This document shows positions 38,662 to 50,309 of a DNA stretch of 64,000 bases, piece after piece. The stretch is from Torreya grandis (Eukaryota > Streptophyta > Pinopsida > Cupressales > Taxaceae), in assembly GCA_037957365.1 (NCBI GenBank), contig JARHVA010005357.1, positions 731,001-795,000 on the forward strand, in the 5' to 3' direction. Below the pieces are notes generated by a model. It was not told the DNA's origin. It did not search any database and was given only the letters and a program-made list of their open reading frames with translations. The number at the start of each line of letters is the position of its first letter. Within the stretch, counting starts at the first letter, position 1. Position numbers and translations under genes: made by a program.

Positions 38662-38964
38662 TTACTCTAACTCACTATCTTCACTCTCATCTAATGAACT
38701 ACACTCTTCTTTGGTGTAGAGACTCTTCTTGTCCTTGAAGTACTTATTTTTGTTGTCAAATCTTATAAATCCATTCTTACTTTTATTAGACCTGAATGAT
38801 ATCTTACCATCATCATGAATTTGACCGTGATCTTCATCATCATTCTTCTTATGCTTATGAGGGAAATTTTTAGTAAAATCTCCTACCTCTCCACCATTGA
38901 AGCATTTGAAGGGTAGTTTACCCTTATACTTTCTTAACCTTGTTTTTAGTTTCCTTGTAAACAA
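38662..38964 (-). pseudogene. Element C gag zinc knuckle
   Basis: A 100-codon open stretch. A basic region is followed by a knuckle with the first Cys in place (Lys-Cys-Phe-Asn), but the second Cys is Gly, the His is Asp and the last Cys is Phe, so metal binding is lost. An acidic, Lys-rich tail ends in Ser-Glu-Asp-Ser-Glu. Confidence 0.7.
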
Positions 38965-39150
38965 ATCAATTAGTTCATCTTCATATATGTCATCCTCCTT
39001 TAGTTTCTTACCTTAGAAATTATTCTTTGGCTTCATTTATATCTTGAATGTTTCTTCCTTATTTAATGGTTTATCATCATCGACTCTCACCTCATAGGCA
39101 GTAATAATGCCATGAAATTCATCCATCTTCAATAGAGTAAGATCATGACT

Positions 39151-39594
39151 TTATTTTAAAATAGACATTATAGAAATAAACTTAAGAGATAGAGAGAGAG
39201 ACCTTAATACCTTTTGAAATATAGTAGCTTCTTCAAGTTTCTCTCTAAGACCTCTTATGATGTCCATAATCTCATCAACTCTTTGTAGAAAAGATGTCAC
39301 AAAATCTTCTTCCTTCATCTTAAGACTCTCAAATTGTCTTTTATGAGTTTGAAACTTTTCCAACTTAACCTTTGAATCTCCTTCGTAAATAGTCTTCAAT
39401 TTATCCCACATTTCCTTAGTAGATATGTAATGGATTACCTTGGTGTATTTATTCTTTGAAAGACCATAAGTGATAACATTCATTACCTTAGAGTTATTCT
39501 CAAATAACTCATCATCTATAGAATTAAATGGAGGAATAGTAGGTGAAAAATAACCATATATAACATATTTCCAAGTGAAAAACCCTAGGGACAT
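39151..39594 (-). pseudogene. Element C copia-type gag (UBN2-like domain)
   Basis: 147 open codons. The sequence carries the hallmarks of the copia gag domain (UBN2/Retrotran_gag family): Glu-Met-Trp-Asp-Lys-Leu followed by Tyr-Glu-Gly at about residues 60-70, Lys-Leu-Gln/Phe-type helices, and Phe-Leu-x-Arg-Val-Asp-Glu at about residue 103. It would form the virus-like particle shell. It lies about 170 bp inside the primer binding site, right for the first part of the polyprotein. The listed Met need not be the original start, since the frame is open further upstream only in pieces. Confidence 0.85.
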
Positions 39595-39745
39595 TATTTA
39601 GGTCCTCATCCTTACACTCCAAAAAGCATAATTGGATCCATTGAACATCAGAGCTTGCTTAGTGAAAAAACCTCCTTGAATTTGATGGATACACATATTG
39701 TACCTTAGATCTCCTTTAATCTATCAATCCCTTACCAATGGACCT

Positions 39746-39757
39746 ACTCTAATACCA
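39746..39757 (-). other. Primer binding site of element C
   Basis: Minus strand TGGTATTAGAGT, matching the complement of the initiator tRNA-Met 3' end at 10 of 12 positions, two bases inside the LTR edge. This is the usual primer of Ty1/copia elements. Confidence 0.8.
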
Positions 39758-39759
39758 AT

Positions 39760-42595
39760 TATTATAAGTACAATCACTGAGATGGGAGTGAATTAGTGAT
39801 GTAAGATATTTCAACTTGAATTGCCAAATCCTTCAAACACTTAAGTATTTAATATAACCATTCATGAAGAATTCAAGATGTTTATAGCAATGAATAATAG
39901 ATAATGAAAGATCACACAAACAAAAAAAGATCTATGTTGGAAACTCTCTTGGGGAATAAAACCCATTGTCAAGCTTAAAAACATATGGACTACTTGTCTT
40001 ATAAGATGATAAAAAATATGAGATTTGTCAATTCCTTCTAGCCAAAATTTAGTGAAACACTTATTTCAGAAGGATCACCTACCCCTAAGATGATCAAGTC
40101 CTTTTGACCACTTATTATTTAATTAATTATAAGTAGATTTAGTGAAATACCTATTTCATAAGGATCACCTACCCCTAATATGATCAAGTCCTTCTGACCA
40201 CCTATTGGTCATGTCTTTTTGACCTAGATGTTGAGCACCCTCCCAATACCTATGAAATAAACAACTCTTCATCACTAATTACCTACCAATCTGATGGAGA
40301 TATAATGTATATCATATCTCTTCAACTCTACACACTACACATTCCACACTATGATCTACCTCTCAAATCAACCACCAAGATCACATAGACATCATCTATC
40401 CTTTGCTCACACTCAAGGCATCCAAAACATCCTTTTGGATCACTCTGGACCTCTTTATTCATCCTCAATATTCAAACCTACAATAGCAATATCATTGACA
40501 TCAAAAATATGGCCTACAAGTTATACACATAGTTATCAACCATATCTACTCTACAACCCATCCACTGGGCACACACCTTTTCCTTCACTTTTCAACTCTC
40601 ACATAAAATCTCTTCACTCAGATCTCTCACATCAATTCTATAAGCCCCTAAAAACAATAAAATTTGGTTTCACCTTTTATAAAGTCTTCATGATGATTAT
40701 TATCACAACCTTTGTTTTTGGCCACAACACATGCCTTCACCCTTAATGCATATAACATGGGTCACCTTTAAGCACAACCCTCTTTGAAATAGGCCTAAGT
40801 CACCTTTTAGGTCCTATGAATTCACCTCTTTGACACTTCTTTGTGAAAACTAAGAACACAATAAAACTTTAAAATACATAAAACCATGTCAAAAAATCTA
40901 TAGGTCCTCATTAAGTAATAACAACCATCACATCACCCTTGTGATAAAGCTCAATTTGCTCAAACAACATTTTATGCACACAGCCACCATGAACAAACAC
41001 ATAATCACCTTCTAAGCCTTTTATCATATTTAATATGATTGATCAAACCTTCATAATACACATATATGGTCCTTATGGAGTCTAAAACACTCTCTGATAG
41101 TTATCTCATCTTGAAACATCAAAAAACCATCAAGAACAACTCTATTACCCTTCTCGGGTTACTTGTAAATCATGAATGAACACAAAGTAACTTTTAAGAT
41201 TAATAAATTCGATTGTAAAAACATTTAGACCTTAAAATTAATATTTATATATGCACATTGAAGTCATATACAGCTTTTATTTTTACTAAAACATCAAATT
41301 CTTCATAGATTAAAAGTTATGGATCAAAAACCAAGCACTGTTCTTTCCTTAGTTAAATTCAAATATTTGAATTCCAACAATCACTGATCAACTATTAAAC
41401 TTTGAACACTTTTTTATCATCTCCTACACTCCCATATATTTAAAAATAAGCATCTTAAATCTTCCTTGAAAGTATCTTGGTCTTTACCTTTGCTTTATTG
41501 TTAAACATCAAGCACCTTAGTCTCATATCATGCTTCTTGGCAACTATGGATAAATGCCCTCCATTAATCTCTATGGATTAACTAGGTCTTTATCTTGTAG
41601 TAATCATCATTTATCTAAGTTTAAATATCTTATCATTTTGTAACTTAGAAGTTCTACATGCCTTCTACACATTTTACTCTTTGACTTTGACTCGTACCAT
41701 CGATCTTATAACGATATGAATACCCATGAACCATTGATCTTATATCCAAGCTTCATGAATGTGACACATGTCACTAGTGCATTTATTATTTGACATATTA
41801 ACTTTTATATGCATCATTAGATAAATATATAAAATTTAAATTTTAAACATTATATCTACTAACTAGATGACCTCAAACTTCAACGTAGTTTATTTTGATG
41901 GTCTCTATCCCATCTCAGTCTATAAGTGCAACTTTGAAGATTTATAACTTGAGATAGAAATCACTTCAAGACTCCAAATTTTTAGAGTAGCTCCTTGGCA
42001 CTATGAAAAAAATATCCATGTAAAAATTTTACCATTATTTACTTTTTCATACCTAAAATAAGTTCACAAACTTTCTAGTTCATTCATATTTATATGACAT
42101 GTAGTGATGGTCTGGGAAAACATTACAAACTATTTGGAAGGCCAAATTTGCATAGTTATATCTTTTGCTCTACTCAACCACATGACCTAAAATTTGAACC
42201 ATAGTAACTTAAGAATATTTATATCACACCCATATGACCAAATCCACCTAAATCATCCATATGTGGTAATGGTGATGTCATCAAACTATCTACTCAATTG
42301 TTTTCCGTAGAACCAACTATGCCAAGATGAACATAATAAAGAGCTTGATGAATACCATGTACTTCCACAAGCTATACAATCATAATTTACTTCTAATAGG
42401 ACCCATCACACATGAGAAATACTTTATATCGATACCTAATCATGCCAAAATTGAATATCAACCAAGCCTACTTTAAGTATACTAGGAGAAACACACTTCA
42501 CACTTTTTCATTGACACTTAGACTATCAAGACACTTCATCCACTCACTTTGACACATCCATGACAACATTGATAACTCTCCAACAAAGTATTGAA
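39760..42595 (-). repeat. 5' LTR of element C (right copy)
   Basis: 2836 bp direct-repeat partner of 27719-30545. Ends CCAACA at 42595, followed by the target duplication AAGTA. The TG at the other edge is mutated to TA. A 131-codon plus-strand open frame inside it (40351-40746) is antisense to the element and probably chance. Confidence 0.9.
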
Positions 42596-42600
42596 TAAAT

Positions 42601-44722
42601 ATAACTTAGATAGAACTCATATCTCATAGATTTTAATATATACTATATTATTTATTATGTTATTATGTGAGGTCACTATGAATCAGGAACATGGCTCTAT
42701 TTAATTATGTGATAAGGCCATGTTGTTTGGATAAGGTTGACCTGCATTATATTCTTGAGTATACACCACCATCCTTTAGGGTTTTTTCCCCTATATGTTA
42801 TTTTGTAATGGTGAGGCTTTTCCTATAGGTCCTATGTATTTATTCAATATCACTTAATTTTCTATAGGATATGTTATGTGCCTTCTTCACTTGAAACCCT
42901 AACTTAATGATAAAGATGACCAAATACAATAAATGGGGAAAAAGGGGCTAGGGGTTGAATTTGTGTTTAAACACAACACCCCATGTGCTGAGTATTTCTT
43001 ATATACCAATAATTTAAAGAAGGTTAAAATCCATAGAGTTCTCACATGCTACAATGATGTGTGTGAAATACCAATGTGATGTTATATGTCAATATAATCT
43101 AGTGTAATTATGTGCCTCAACAATAAATTTTGACCTTGTTGTTGAATTAGGATCTACATCTAGGATAATTTGGTTGTATGGACTCAAAATTTGGAGTAAT
43201 AGGTTCTTTCCACTCAATGTATAGTTGGAATAATGTTAGTATTTGTAATGTAAAATCCTCCTCCCAATAAGTGAAAAATGAATAGAAAATGTGCCTATAT
43301 AATTATATTTTTAGGATTTTCTTGAATGGGACTTATGAAACATGTGATATGACCCATTACGTGAATTTTTTTTCAATTATCCTCTATTTGGTGTGAGGAT
43401 AGAATAAATGACTTCACACATTATTGACCAATGGGATTCTCCTCAAGGAGTTGCCTTGTCTAAGGATCAGAGATAACTAAATTGGAAGTGTGATTTAGTC
43501 TAATAGATCATCTAGACTACTTGTAATGAAGAATATATTTATTAAATATCATAATTTCCTTAAGGATAGAAGATATCCCACACTATCTTAGAGTAATAAT
43601 AGTTTAGAACCATGGAATTGAGTATAGGTTAAGTGTGCAAAAATAATGGTCACAAGTCCATTATTTTAGCATTAAATATTGATTTTAGTGACTAAATTTT
43701 CCTCCTTTTATTCTACCAATGTATCAAATTGAAAGTATGAGAGTAGAAGAAAGAGAGTTATACCTGAGTTTACCTATGTCAGGTAGGCTTGGATGTAGAT
43801 CACATGATGAACTATGCTTCATGATAAAATAAAATAAAATATGTATAAATAGATCCATACTTAAGATAGAAATCTGAAAGTAAAGACAAGAAAATATTAT
43901 ATCAAATAATAATTAATTAATATACCTTTTAATGTATGTGAACCATTATGTTTATAGTGCAAAATTGATGACTAGAGAGGGTAGAACCCTTAAAGATTTT
44001 ATTTTCATTTAAAAACTTGAATTGAATTGTGCATGCTTCAATATTCATCTATAAGAGAATGTGCTTAATAATAAATCAATATGAACTTGGCCACATCATC
44101 ACATAACATAAATAAATTAAAGTAGCTTTATATCCCTTTATTAATTCTAATAGATCATTATAGTGAAAAAAATGGTGTAAAAATCTAAATCAACCACTCT
44201 AGATGGAAAAATATTCATTTTGGTGTAAAACTAGTGAAAAAAAAGTAGCATCTAAGTCTAGTGTATATAAAATATAGAATGGAATGTATTTCTATTAATT
44301 AAATTAAAATTAGTGCAAAAAATAAGCAAGAAAGTGAGTGGCATGCACATGCCCCCAATCTTATATTTGAGTATATTGATTTTGATAATTGGTAATATAA
44401 AATGCATCTATGATTAAAAACTTAGAAAATATGCTACGTATGATGCCCCCAGTATGATCAAAATATGTGATAATTTTTTGTATAAATCTAAATACTATTT
44501 TTGATCAAGACTAAAAACTATTCTATAAACTAGGTATAATGTTGAGAAATCTAAAAATGTTATTTTTGACTTCTAAGATGAAAATGTGTTATTATAGATA
44601 GGTATGACCTATATTATTTTTAAAATGGTGTAATTATATATAAATTTTATTTTAAGGAAAAAATCAAGTATGCACTATGATTAAATTAGAAAGTGTTATA
44701 TTTTATTGTGTAGTGGATTGAC
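42601..44722. other. AT-rich DNA, no gene recognised
   Basis: No coding signal. 42978-43060 resembles 3514-3600 (for example the CAACACCCCA and TACCAATAAT words), suggesting a dispersed old repeat. Confidence 0.5.
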
Positions 44723-45402
44723 TATTGGCCAAAATTAGCCTACATAAGAAACCCTAATTGGATGTGGTGTGAGAAGCTAAGTAGGGTTCCTATTGAGTGA
44801 ATGATCAAATGGTGGAAGGATAATATAGAATTTATGATCCTATCACTTGTCACTTGAAAGCTTTTGAAACATTTTAATTAAGCTTGAAGTGTGAATTTGG
44901 TGATTTTAAGGAACTAGACTATCATAGCACATCATGCAAGAATGAATAGGTTGGTTTCATTGTGAATTTAATAAGTACACTTGGGAATTCAACCAAAGTT
45001 GAATATATACTTAAATATGATTTAATTTATGCCATGAATATCTCCTACAAGTTTAGTGTCTTGGTGTTTTTCCATTCTCAAGATACAAGCCTTCAATGAT
45101 AATATAATAGTGTGGAACATGTTAGGGGACATCAAATTAAGGATATAGGAAATAACCAATTAGATTCAAAAATATTTAAAAAGTTTCAAGTCAAATGTAG
45201 GTATGTAAAGTGGCATGCTCTCATAATCTTGGAAGATATATTGATGGTATGCAGGTGATATTTCAAGGTTAATAAGTCAAAAGATCTCATATCAAGATTG
45301 ATGGTATGTATTCTTACATACAAATTATAATAAATGATATATGTTTAAGGATGGAGTCAATAAGTAAAGATATATTAATGATGCATGTTTAATCATGCAT
45401 TG
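44723..45402 (+). repeat. 5' LTR of element D, first part
   Basis: Aligns with the start of the 3' LTR at 62472 (for example the words CCTACATAAGAAA, GATCCTATCACTTGTCACTTG and GGAACTAGACTATCATAGCA). The terminal TG is mutated to TA. The copy is cut at 45402 by insertion of element E, whose target duplication CATTG occupies 45398-45402. Confidence 0.88.
45398..45402. repeat. Element E target-site duplication, left
   Basis: CATTG, identical to 54184-54188. Confidence 0.9.
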
Positions 45403-46192
45403 TGTTGGTTGAATATTTTGTAGATTAGCGTACTGATAAACAAAATAGGTCTGATTAGCCAAAGTAGGAAGATTAGTCATCCAAATGTGTAGGTTTACCA
45501 CATCAAAAGGGGACTGATCTCTCCTCCCATCAAGGGGAGGTTCCCTATAGATAGGCTATATATATATATATATATAAACAAAAAATAATACTCAAGGGTA
45601 GGACAAACCATCCATCTCTCTTTCTTTAGAGATGATGTGTGTGGATCAAAGGAGAAATTCAAGGAAAATGATAGAAAGCACTCCTCTTCTTTCAGAAGCA
45701 CTATTCAGCAAGCCACAAGAATACTCTAGGTAGTAACAGAAAAATGTAACAAAGGATGTAATAACCAAAAAATCAAGATGCAGCACAAAGTCTACGCCTG
45801 AATTGCTCAAGAGTAAGATGCGAAGGAGAATGAGGGCATAAAGTCGCCCCAAGGTGATTTACATAGAAATGAAAATAAAACACACTAAAGGCAATTATGG
45901 GGGCACAAAGTCTCTCCACAGTTGACTCTTCAAGACACCTTCTTGACTACTATCACTGATTTTGCTTGTTGAATTAAAGGAATAGAAGATATATTAAGGA
46001 AAAAGACATAAGAATAGTTTCCTCAACAAAAAATATATTACAACACAAAGTCTGAAAAACCACTTGCTTTCTTATTCTAATAATAAAATATGATAAATAA
46101 ACTGAGCTCAAAGTCTCAGAAGTGTCTTTCAATTTGGGCAGAGTTTCATTTTGATTGTCAAAAAGAGATATATTTACAATAGAAGAGAGTCC

Positions 46193-46203
46193 CTTATATA
46201 GCC
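46193..46203 (-). promoter_or_regulatory. TATA box in 3' LTR of element E
   Basis: Minus strand GGCTATATAAG, a strong plant TATA sequence, conserved with 52313-52323 in the partner LTR. It is placed about 790 bp from the LTR end, giving a U3 of about 1.9 kb. Confidence 0.6.
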
Positions 46204-47174
46204 TCTTTAAGAAGGACTCGAGAATAGTAACACATCATGTTGCATTGAAATCTGTTAAGAGGATAGGCTGGAACTTAGGGGTGTTTACCCATTTGATTTT
46301 ATCAATGTAGAGAAAAAAATCATGCTATTGAAAGTTTACAACTTTCAATGTCCACCTGGCGATCTGATCCTACCTTCATCATTCCTCCTTTTCTAGTTAA
46401 TTGAATCAGGTCCTAGATTCAATTTGTTTTTCTATTCCTTCCTCTCTTTCTATTGGTCTTGGCCTTGAAGTTTGTGAGTGCATTCAGATTTGTAGATTCA
46501 AAAGATCAATGGCTATTTTATGAGCTTTAAAATTGATGTTTGTGCACCCATCACTATGTTTTCAACAACTAGCTCATTATGTTGAATTTGATGTCTTCAG
46601 GCATGTCACCCCTTGGCCCTTATTTAGCTTTTTTGTTTAGCACTTTTCTAGAAAGAAACTACCCTTTTAGGCCTTAAGAAATGATTTTTGAATGGCCTTC
46701 AGGCTTCTTTTTTTACATCTTCCTGAAGGGAAGGTGACCCTTCTGCTTTGGGGAAGTGTCCTTCTATTCAACATCTGGGAGTCCCCCGCAAGGGCACCTG
46801 CCCTTCAGGGTCCTTCAGCGGCCTTTCATAGGTTTCCTGCGGGCATTTTCCTTGGACAAATTCTTGTAGATAAAAGGTCTGCAAAAATTTCTCACGGATA
46901 AAAATTCCACAAAAAATGTTCCTATCACTTTTGCCTTGGTTATTTCTTTGAGCTTTTTGCTCGCAGCTTCTTCAAATTCTTTCGGGCTTTTGGTCTGAAG
47001 GAATTCCTTCAGACAAAAGTCTAAAAGAATTATGACTGTCTACCTTAAACAAAATTTCTAAAAGAAATTACCTTTGCATCCTTCTTTGAAAATGACCCTT
47101 CCAAAGGGTGTTTTTGTTGAACAAGTGCCCTCCACAAGGGCACTTGTCCTTCGGGAGGCTCTTTAAACTTTTGC

Positions 47175-47665
47175 ATTTGAACCGCTCCTTTGAACCAAGG
47201 TGATGAACCAACTATTGAATCCTTTGATTGAACCACTTGGTTGAACCAAAATGGTTTAAGCTAATGAACCCTTTGATTGAACCAAGTCTTTGAACCAAGC
47301 GAATGAATCAAAACCTTAAACCAAGCTGATGAACCAACTGTTGAACCACTTCATTGAACCAATCGGTTGAACCAAACTTTGAACCAAAATGGTTCAAGCT
47401 AATGGTTCAAGGTGATGGTTCAATTGAATGAACCAAGCCTTTGAGCCATTTGTTTGAACCACCCATTGAACCAAGTTTTGGTTCAACAGTTTAAACAAAT
47501 CCTTAAACTGATTGATGAACCATTTAATTGAACCAAAGGATGAACCAAAACGTTGAAACAAAGCAGATGAACCAATTAAACTAAAAGCATTAAATTGATT
47601 GAACCTTAAACTCATTGAACCTTTGAACCAAAGTGGTTTAATGGTTCAACGATTCAATGGTTCAA
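47175..47665. repeat. Dense TGAACCA / TGGTTCA array (left LTR of E)
   Basis: About two dozen TGAACCA-like heptamers, often as TTGAACCAA, plus several reverse-complement copies, at irregular 8-25 bp spacing. It is not a fixed-period tandem repeat. The same array is in the partner LTR (53297-53775). Confidence 0.9.
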
Positions 47666-47769
47666 GCCTCTTTTGCATGAGTGCTTGCCGATAGACATTT
47701 TTTATTAAACCAAGGCACTGAACCAATCCTAAAAATGAGCAAGTGTTAAAAACTGATTCTTTTGGTTGA

Positions 47770-47975
47770 ACCCACCTATAGAAGCCTTTAAACCTATAGA
47801 AATGAACTTGCCTGCAGAGTCCATAGAAATCAAGTCTATAGAAATTAACCTATAAATCCCATTGAACTTGGCCTGCAGAGTCTATAGATTTTCTCTTCCT
47901 ATAGAGTCCATAGATTTTTTCTTCCTGCAGGGTCCATAGATTTAAGCCTGTAGAGTCTATAGATTTCTGAGAAGC
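47770..47975. repeat. CTGCAGAGTCYATAGA repeat block (left LTR of E)
   Basis: Five or six imperfect units of about 20-27 bp built on CTGCAGAGTCCATAGATTT. The right LTR (53888-54050) has one unit fewer: the extra copy lies around 47900-47926. Confidence 0.85.
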
Positions 47976-48611
47976 TTGAAAAATGAGGAATTTGAATGAC
48001 CAAGACAAATTTTGAAAAGGGAAGAGACAATTTTGGTCTATAAGACCAAAAAAGTTCAAATGTTGTCCCAAAAATGAGTGATATTTTTGGGGGACAACAG
48101 CTAGCTCCAGTTGGGGAACTTTTGTCAATTGCAAAAAGAATTGAAAGGAGTAGAATATAGAATCTCTAGTGTCTTCATGTGTACCATTGGATTACGGAGT
48201 CATGCTACCTAGAAATGAAAGGCTCCAAAAATTAAAACAAATAAAACAAAATAGAATTAAAAACTATACAAATATACATATGTACAGATGATATGATCTA
48301 ATACTTCAAGAGTTGAAGTATTTCAGATGCTACTTCTTGAAAGATAGGGAAAATAGTGTACCATCTTGGTAAACCAGCAAGAAGACATTTTATCCCCATA
48401 AACGGTGACGAGTGAATGGAATTCTCCACTAAGAAACCAATTTTTTGTGTCTTCTTGTTGGCTTTTTCTTCATCTTGTTCCATGGCAGGATGTGGTCTTC
48501 AAACTGGAAACCATAACTCCTTGCTCTCTTGGTGAATGATTCCTTTGCCTAATTTTGATTTGCAATAGTATGGTCTATTATCATAATTGATTGTTTGTTT
48601 GGTTCAATCCA

Positions 48612-48860
48612 TCATTTGATTGGATTGTCCACATCAAACTCCTGACAAACTATCAAATTAGCATCTCCTTTGATGTGAAGAAGTTTAACTTCTTTATCTT
48701 GAGCAATATTCAATTTAAGCAATAGAGATTCACATCTAACTTTGTTGTTGGTGTTGCTGACTTGCAAATTGCATGAAGGAAGAATATCTCCTTGAGGAGA
48801 TATCAACACAATCCCAACTTCATCATTGGTGGAAGAATTATTGTCATTGGATTTTAGGAT
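48612..48860 (-). pseudogene. Element E RNase H-like remnant
   Basis: The 163-codon open stretch 49103-48612 ends in an RNase H-type fold: a Val-Gly-Ile-Val-Leu-Ile-Ser-Pro strand, Asn-Thr-Asn-Asn, a helix with Glu-Ser-Leu-Leu-Leu, and Ile-Lys-Gly-Asp-Ala (catalytic Asp), then Leu-Ile-Val. This is the archaeal-like RNase H type seen in Tat elements. It follows the protease by only about 260 bp of acidic, Ser/Asn-rich linker, with no RT between, the same place as in element D. Its C-terminal catalytic segment is missing. Downstream to 48100 the reading is broken and unrecognised. Confidence 0.65.
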
Positions 48861-49119
48861 TGAAGCATCATCAGAAGTTGATCTCTTATCAGATTTCTCT
48901 TCATTAGAGATGGAAGATCCTTCCTTACTTGTCCTATGCCCTACCAATTCTCTTGAAATCTTGTTTGGGTCAATTCTTGGATTCTCAGCTCTAGGACTTT
49001 CATCTATAGAAACATGAACATCCTCTATGGTAAAGAAATAATTATCCCTACCTGAAGACTCAAACAAAATTTGTGCTATAGGGGCTGATGTTTGGATGAC
49101 CACGTATTTTGCCTCCTTT

Positions 49120-49898
49120 TAAGGGAGCAATTTCTTCATTACACCTTGGACAGGGATCCTTGCTTTAGATAGATCCATGCTTAGTTCTCCTCCCATGTCC
49201 TTGTAGAAATTTCATCCAAGCAAAATGTCATAGGATGCTAGGACATCAGCCACCAAGATATTTATCTTGATTCTCTTGTCTGGAAAGGCTGCCAATGCAA
49301 ATTGGGCATCTTTGATTTACCCCAATAGTGGTACTTGCTTGTTTTCCATGGAAAAACATCTCCCAAATGTCTTGGTTAGTGTGAGACCTAGAGACTTAGC
49401 TACTTTAGCAGGCATGACATTGTCAGATGCCCCAAAATCAATGATGCAATTATTGAGCTGATAACCATTTATTAACAAGGAAACATAGAAAGGTTATATT
49501 TTCCTAGGGGCACCTAGAGGAGTAAAGACAAGATTATTTGGAATGGGCATGTTCTTTGGGGAATCAATAATTATCTTCTTAACCTCTTGTCTTACAGGGA
49601 TGGTCTGGTTCTTGACATATTGGACCAACTTATCCAATTGATTAAGATTGGACTGCAAGTATTCAAATTTAGACATTTGTATTTTGGTCTTTTTGACATG
49701 ATCAATTATGTTAAATGGTTGAATTAGACTAGGAATAGAAGAAATCACTTCAACCTTCTGAGTTTTAGGAGGGACAGGAGGAGGGTTGGTTTGAAAAATG
49801 GGAGTAGAAGGTGAAGGTGAAATTGATGTACTTACATTTTGGGTGATCACTAAATCCTTTGACTGAAAAGGTAGAGTGGTTCCACGCTTAGCAATCAT
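49120..49898 (-). pseudogene. Element E aspartic protease with linker
   Basis: 49898-49494 is an open stretch of 134 codons: a Ser/Pro-rich part followed by a helical, Lys-rich linker. The protease follows directly after one stop. Its active site reads Asp-Phe-Gly-Ala-Ser (Asp at 49437-49439, Phe at 49434-49436) where Thr or Ser normally stands at the second place, so activity is doubtful. The downstream Asp-Ile-Leu-Leu-Gly flap-side motif is near 49220. It belongs to the retrotransposon aspartyl protease family and would process Gag. Confidence 0.75.
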
Positions 49899-49952
49899 GA
49901 CTGTTGGCTGCGATTGCTCTTCTATCTTTTCTTTATCATCCTACTAGACTTA

Positions 49953-50153
49953 TTAGTTTTTAGACTTGGTAAACACTATATATGATCCATTAAAATCTTC
50001 TCCTTTAGTTTTGAGTTCATCCTGGTAGTTCAAGAAACCAATGTTGGAGTCGCTAGTTGATTCTTCTTGATTGTCTTCAAGGAGATCAGCATCATTTTCT
50101 TGATTCAATTCAGGATAAAAAGAGAACTCACATTCTATTTCAAGATATCCCAT
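49953..50153 (-). pseudogene. Element E gag-to-PR spacer
   Basis: 66 open codons, strongly acidic (Glu, Asp, Asn, Gln rich), with no zinc knuckle. It lies between gag and the Pro-rich linker of the protease. Same polyprotein, separated by stops. Confidence 0.5.
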
Positions 50154-50309
50154 TGCTAAATTAGTTGAAAGAGCTTCCAGGGCAAGTTTCCCTTGTGGGG
50201 GAGGAAGGCGATTCTATTGCCCTTAATTCCAAGTAGCATTATCCTAATATGATTGATTTGGGAATGTCCTTCTTGGAATATCTCTGTATGAATGAGTAGA
50301 AGACATTCC

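Larger units (their letters stand above)
27719..42595 (-). mobile_element. Element C: Ty1/copia-type retrotransposon lacking pol
   Basis: LTRs at 27719-30545 and 39760-42595 bound a 9.2-kb interior. The 5-bp target duplication AAGTA is present on both sides (27714-27718 and 42596-42600). Next to the upstream LTR (minus sense) is a primer site matching the 3' end of initiator tRNA-Met at 10 of 12 bases, and next to the other LTR is a purine-rich tract. Gag remnants of copia type start just after the primer site (39594) and run to about 37900. Two or three more zinc knuckles appear at 32836-32573. I saw no protease, integrase, RT or RNase H of copia type, so the element is a large non-autonomous derivative, or pol was lost to deletion and replaced by nested DNA at about 32840-37900. 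Confidence 0.85.
45403..48099 (-). repeat. 3' LTR of element E (left copy)
   Basis: 2697 bp. From the element start (48099) inward it contains a CTGCAGAGTC-type repeat block (47770-47975), a dense TGAACCA array (47175-47665), a GC-richer block (46770-46870), a TATA box at 46193-46203 (minus) and an (AT)n run near 45555-45577. It is 37 bp longer than the partner LTR, mainly through one extra 26-bp unit in the first block. Confidence 0.93.

Noticed and set aside
40351..40746. 131-codon open frame, plus strand
   Set aside because: It lies inside the 5' LTR of element C, antisense to the element. It has no domain, and its equivalent in the other LTR is not open.
45555..45577. (AT)n run as the LTR promoter
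   Set aside because: The run differs in length between LTRs like an ordinary microsatellite. GGCTATATAAG at 46193-46203 and 52313-52323 is the better TATA candidate.
47175..47665. CRISPR-like array
   Set aside because: The heptamers are too short, irregularly spaced and in both orientations, and the context is a plant LTR.
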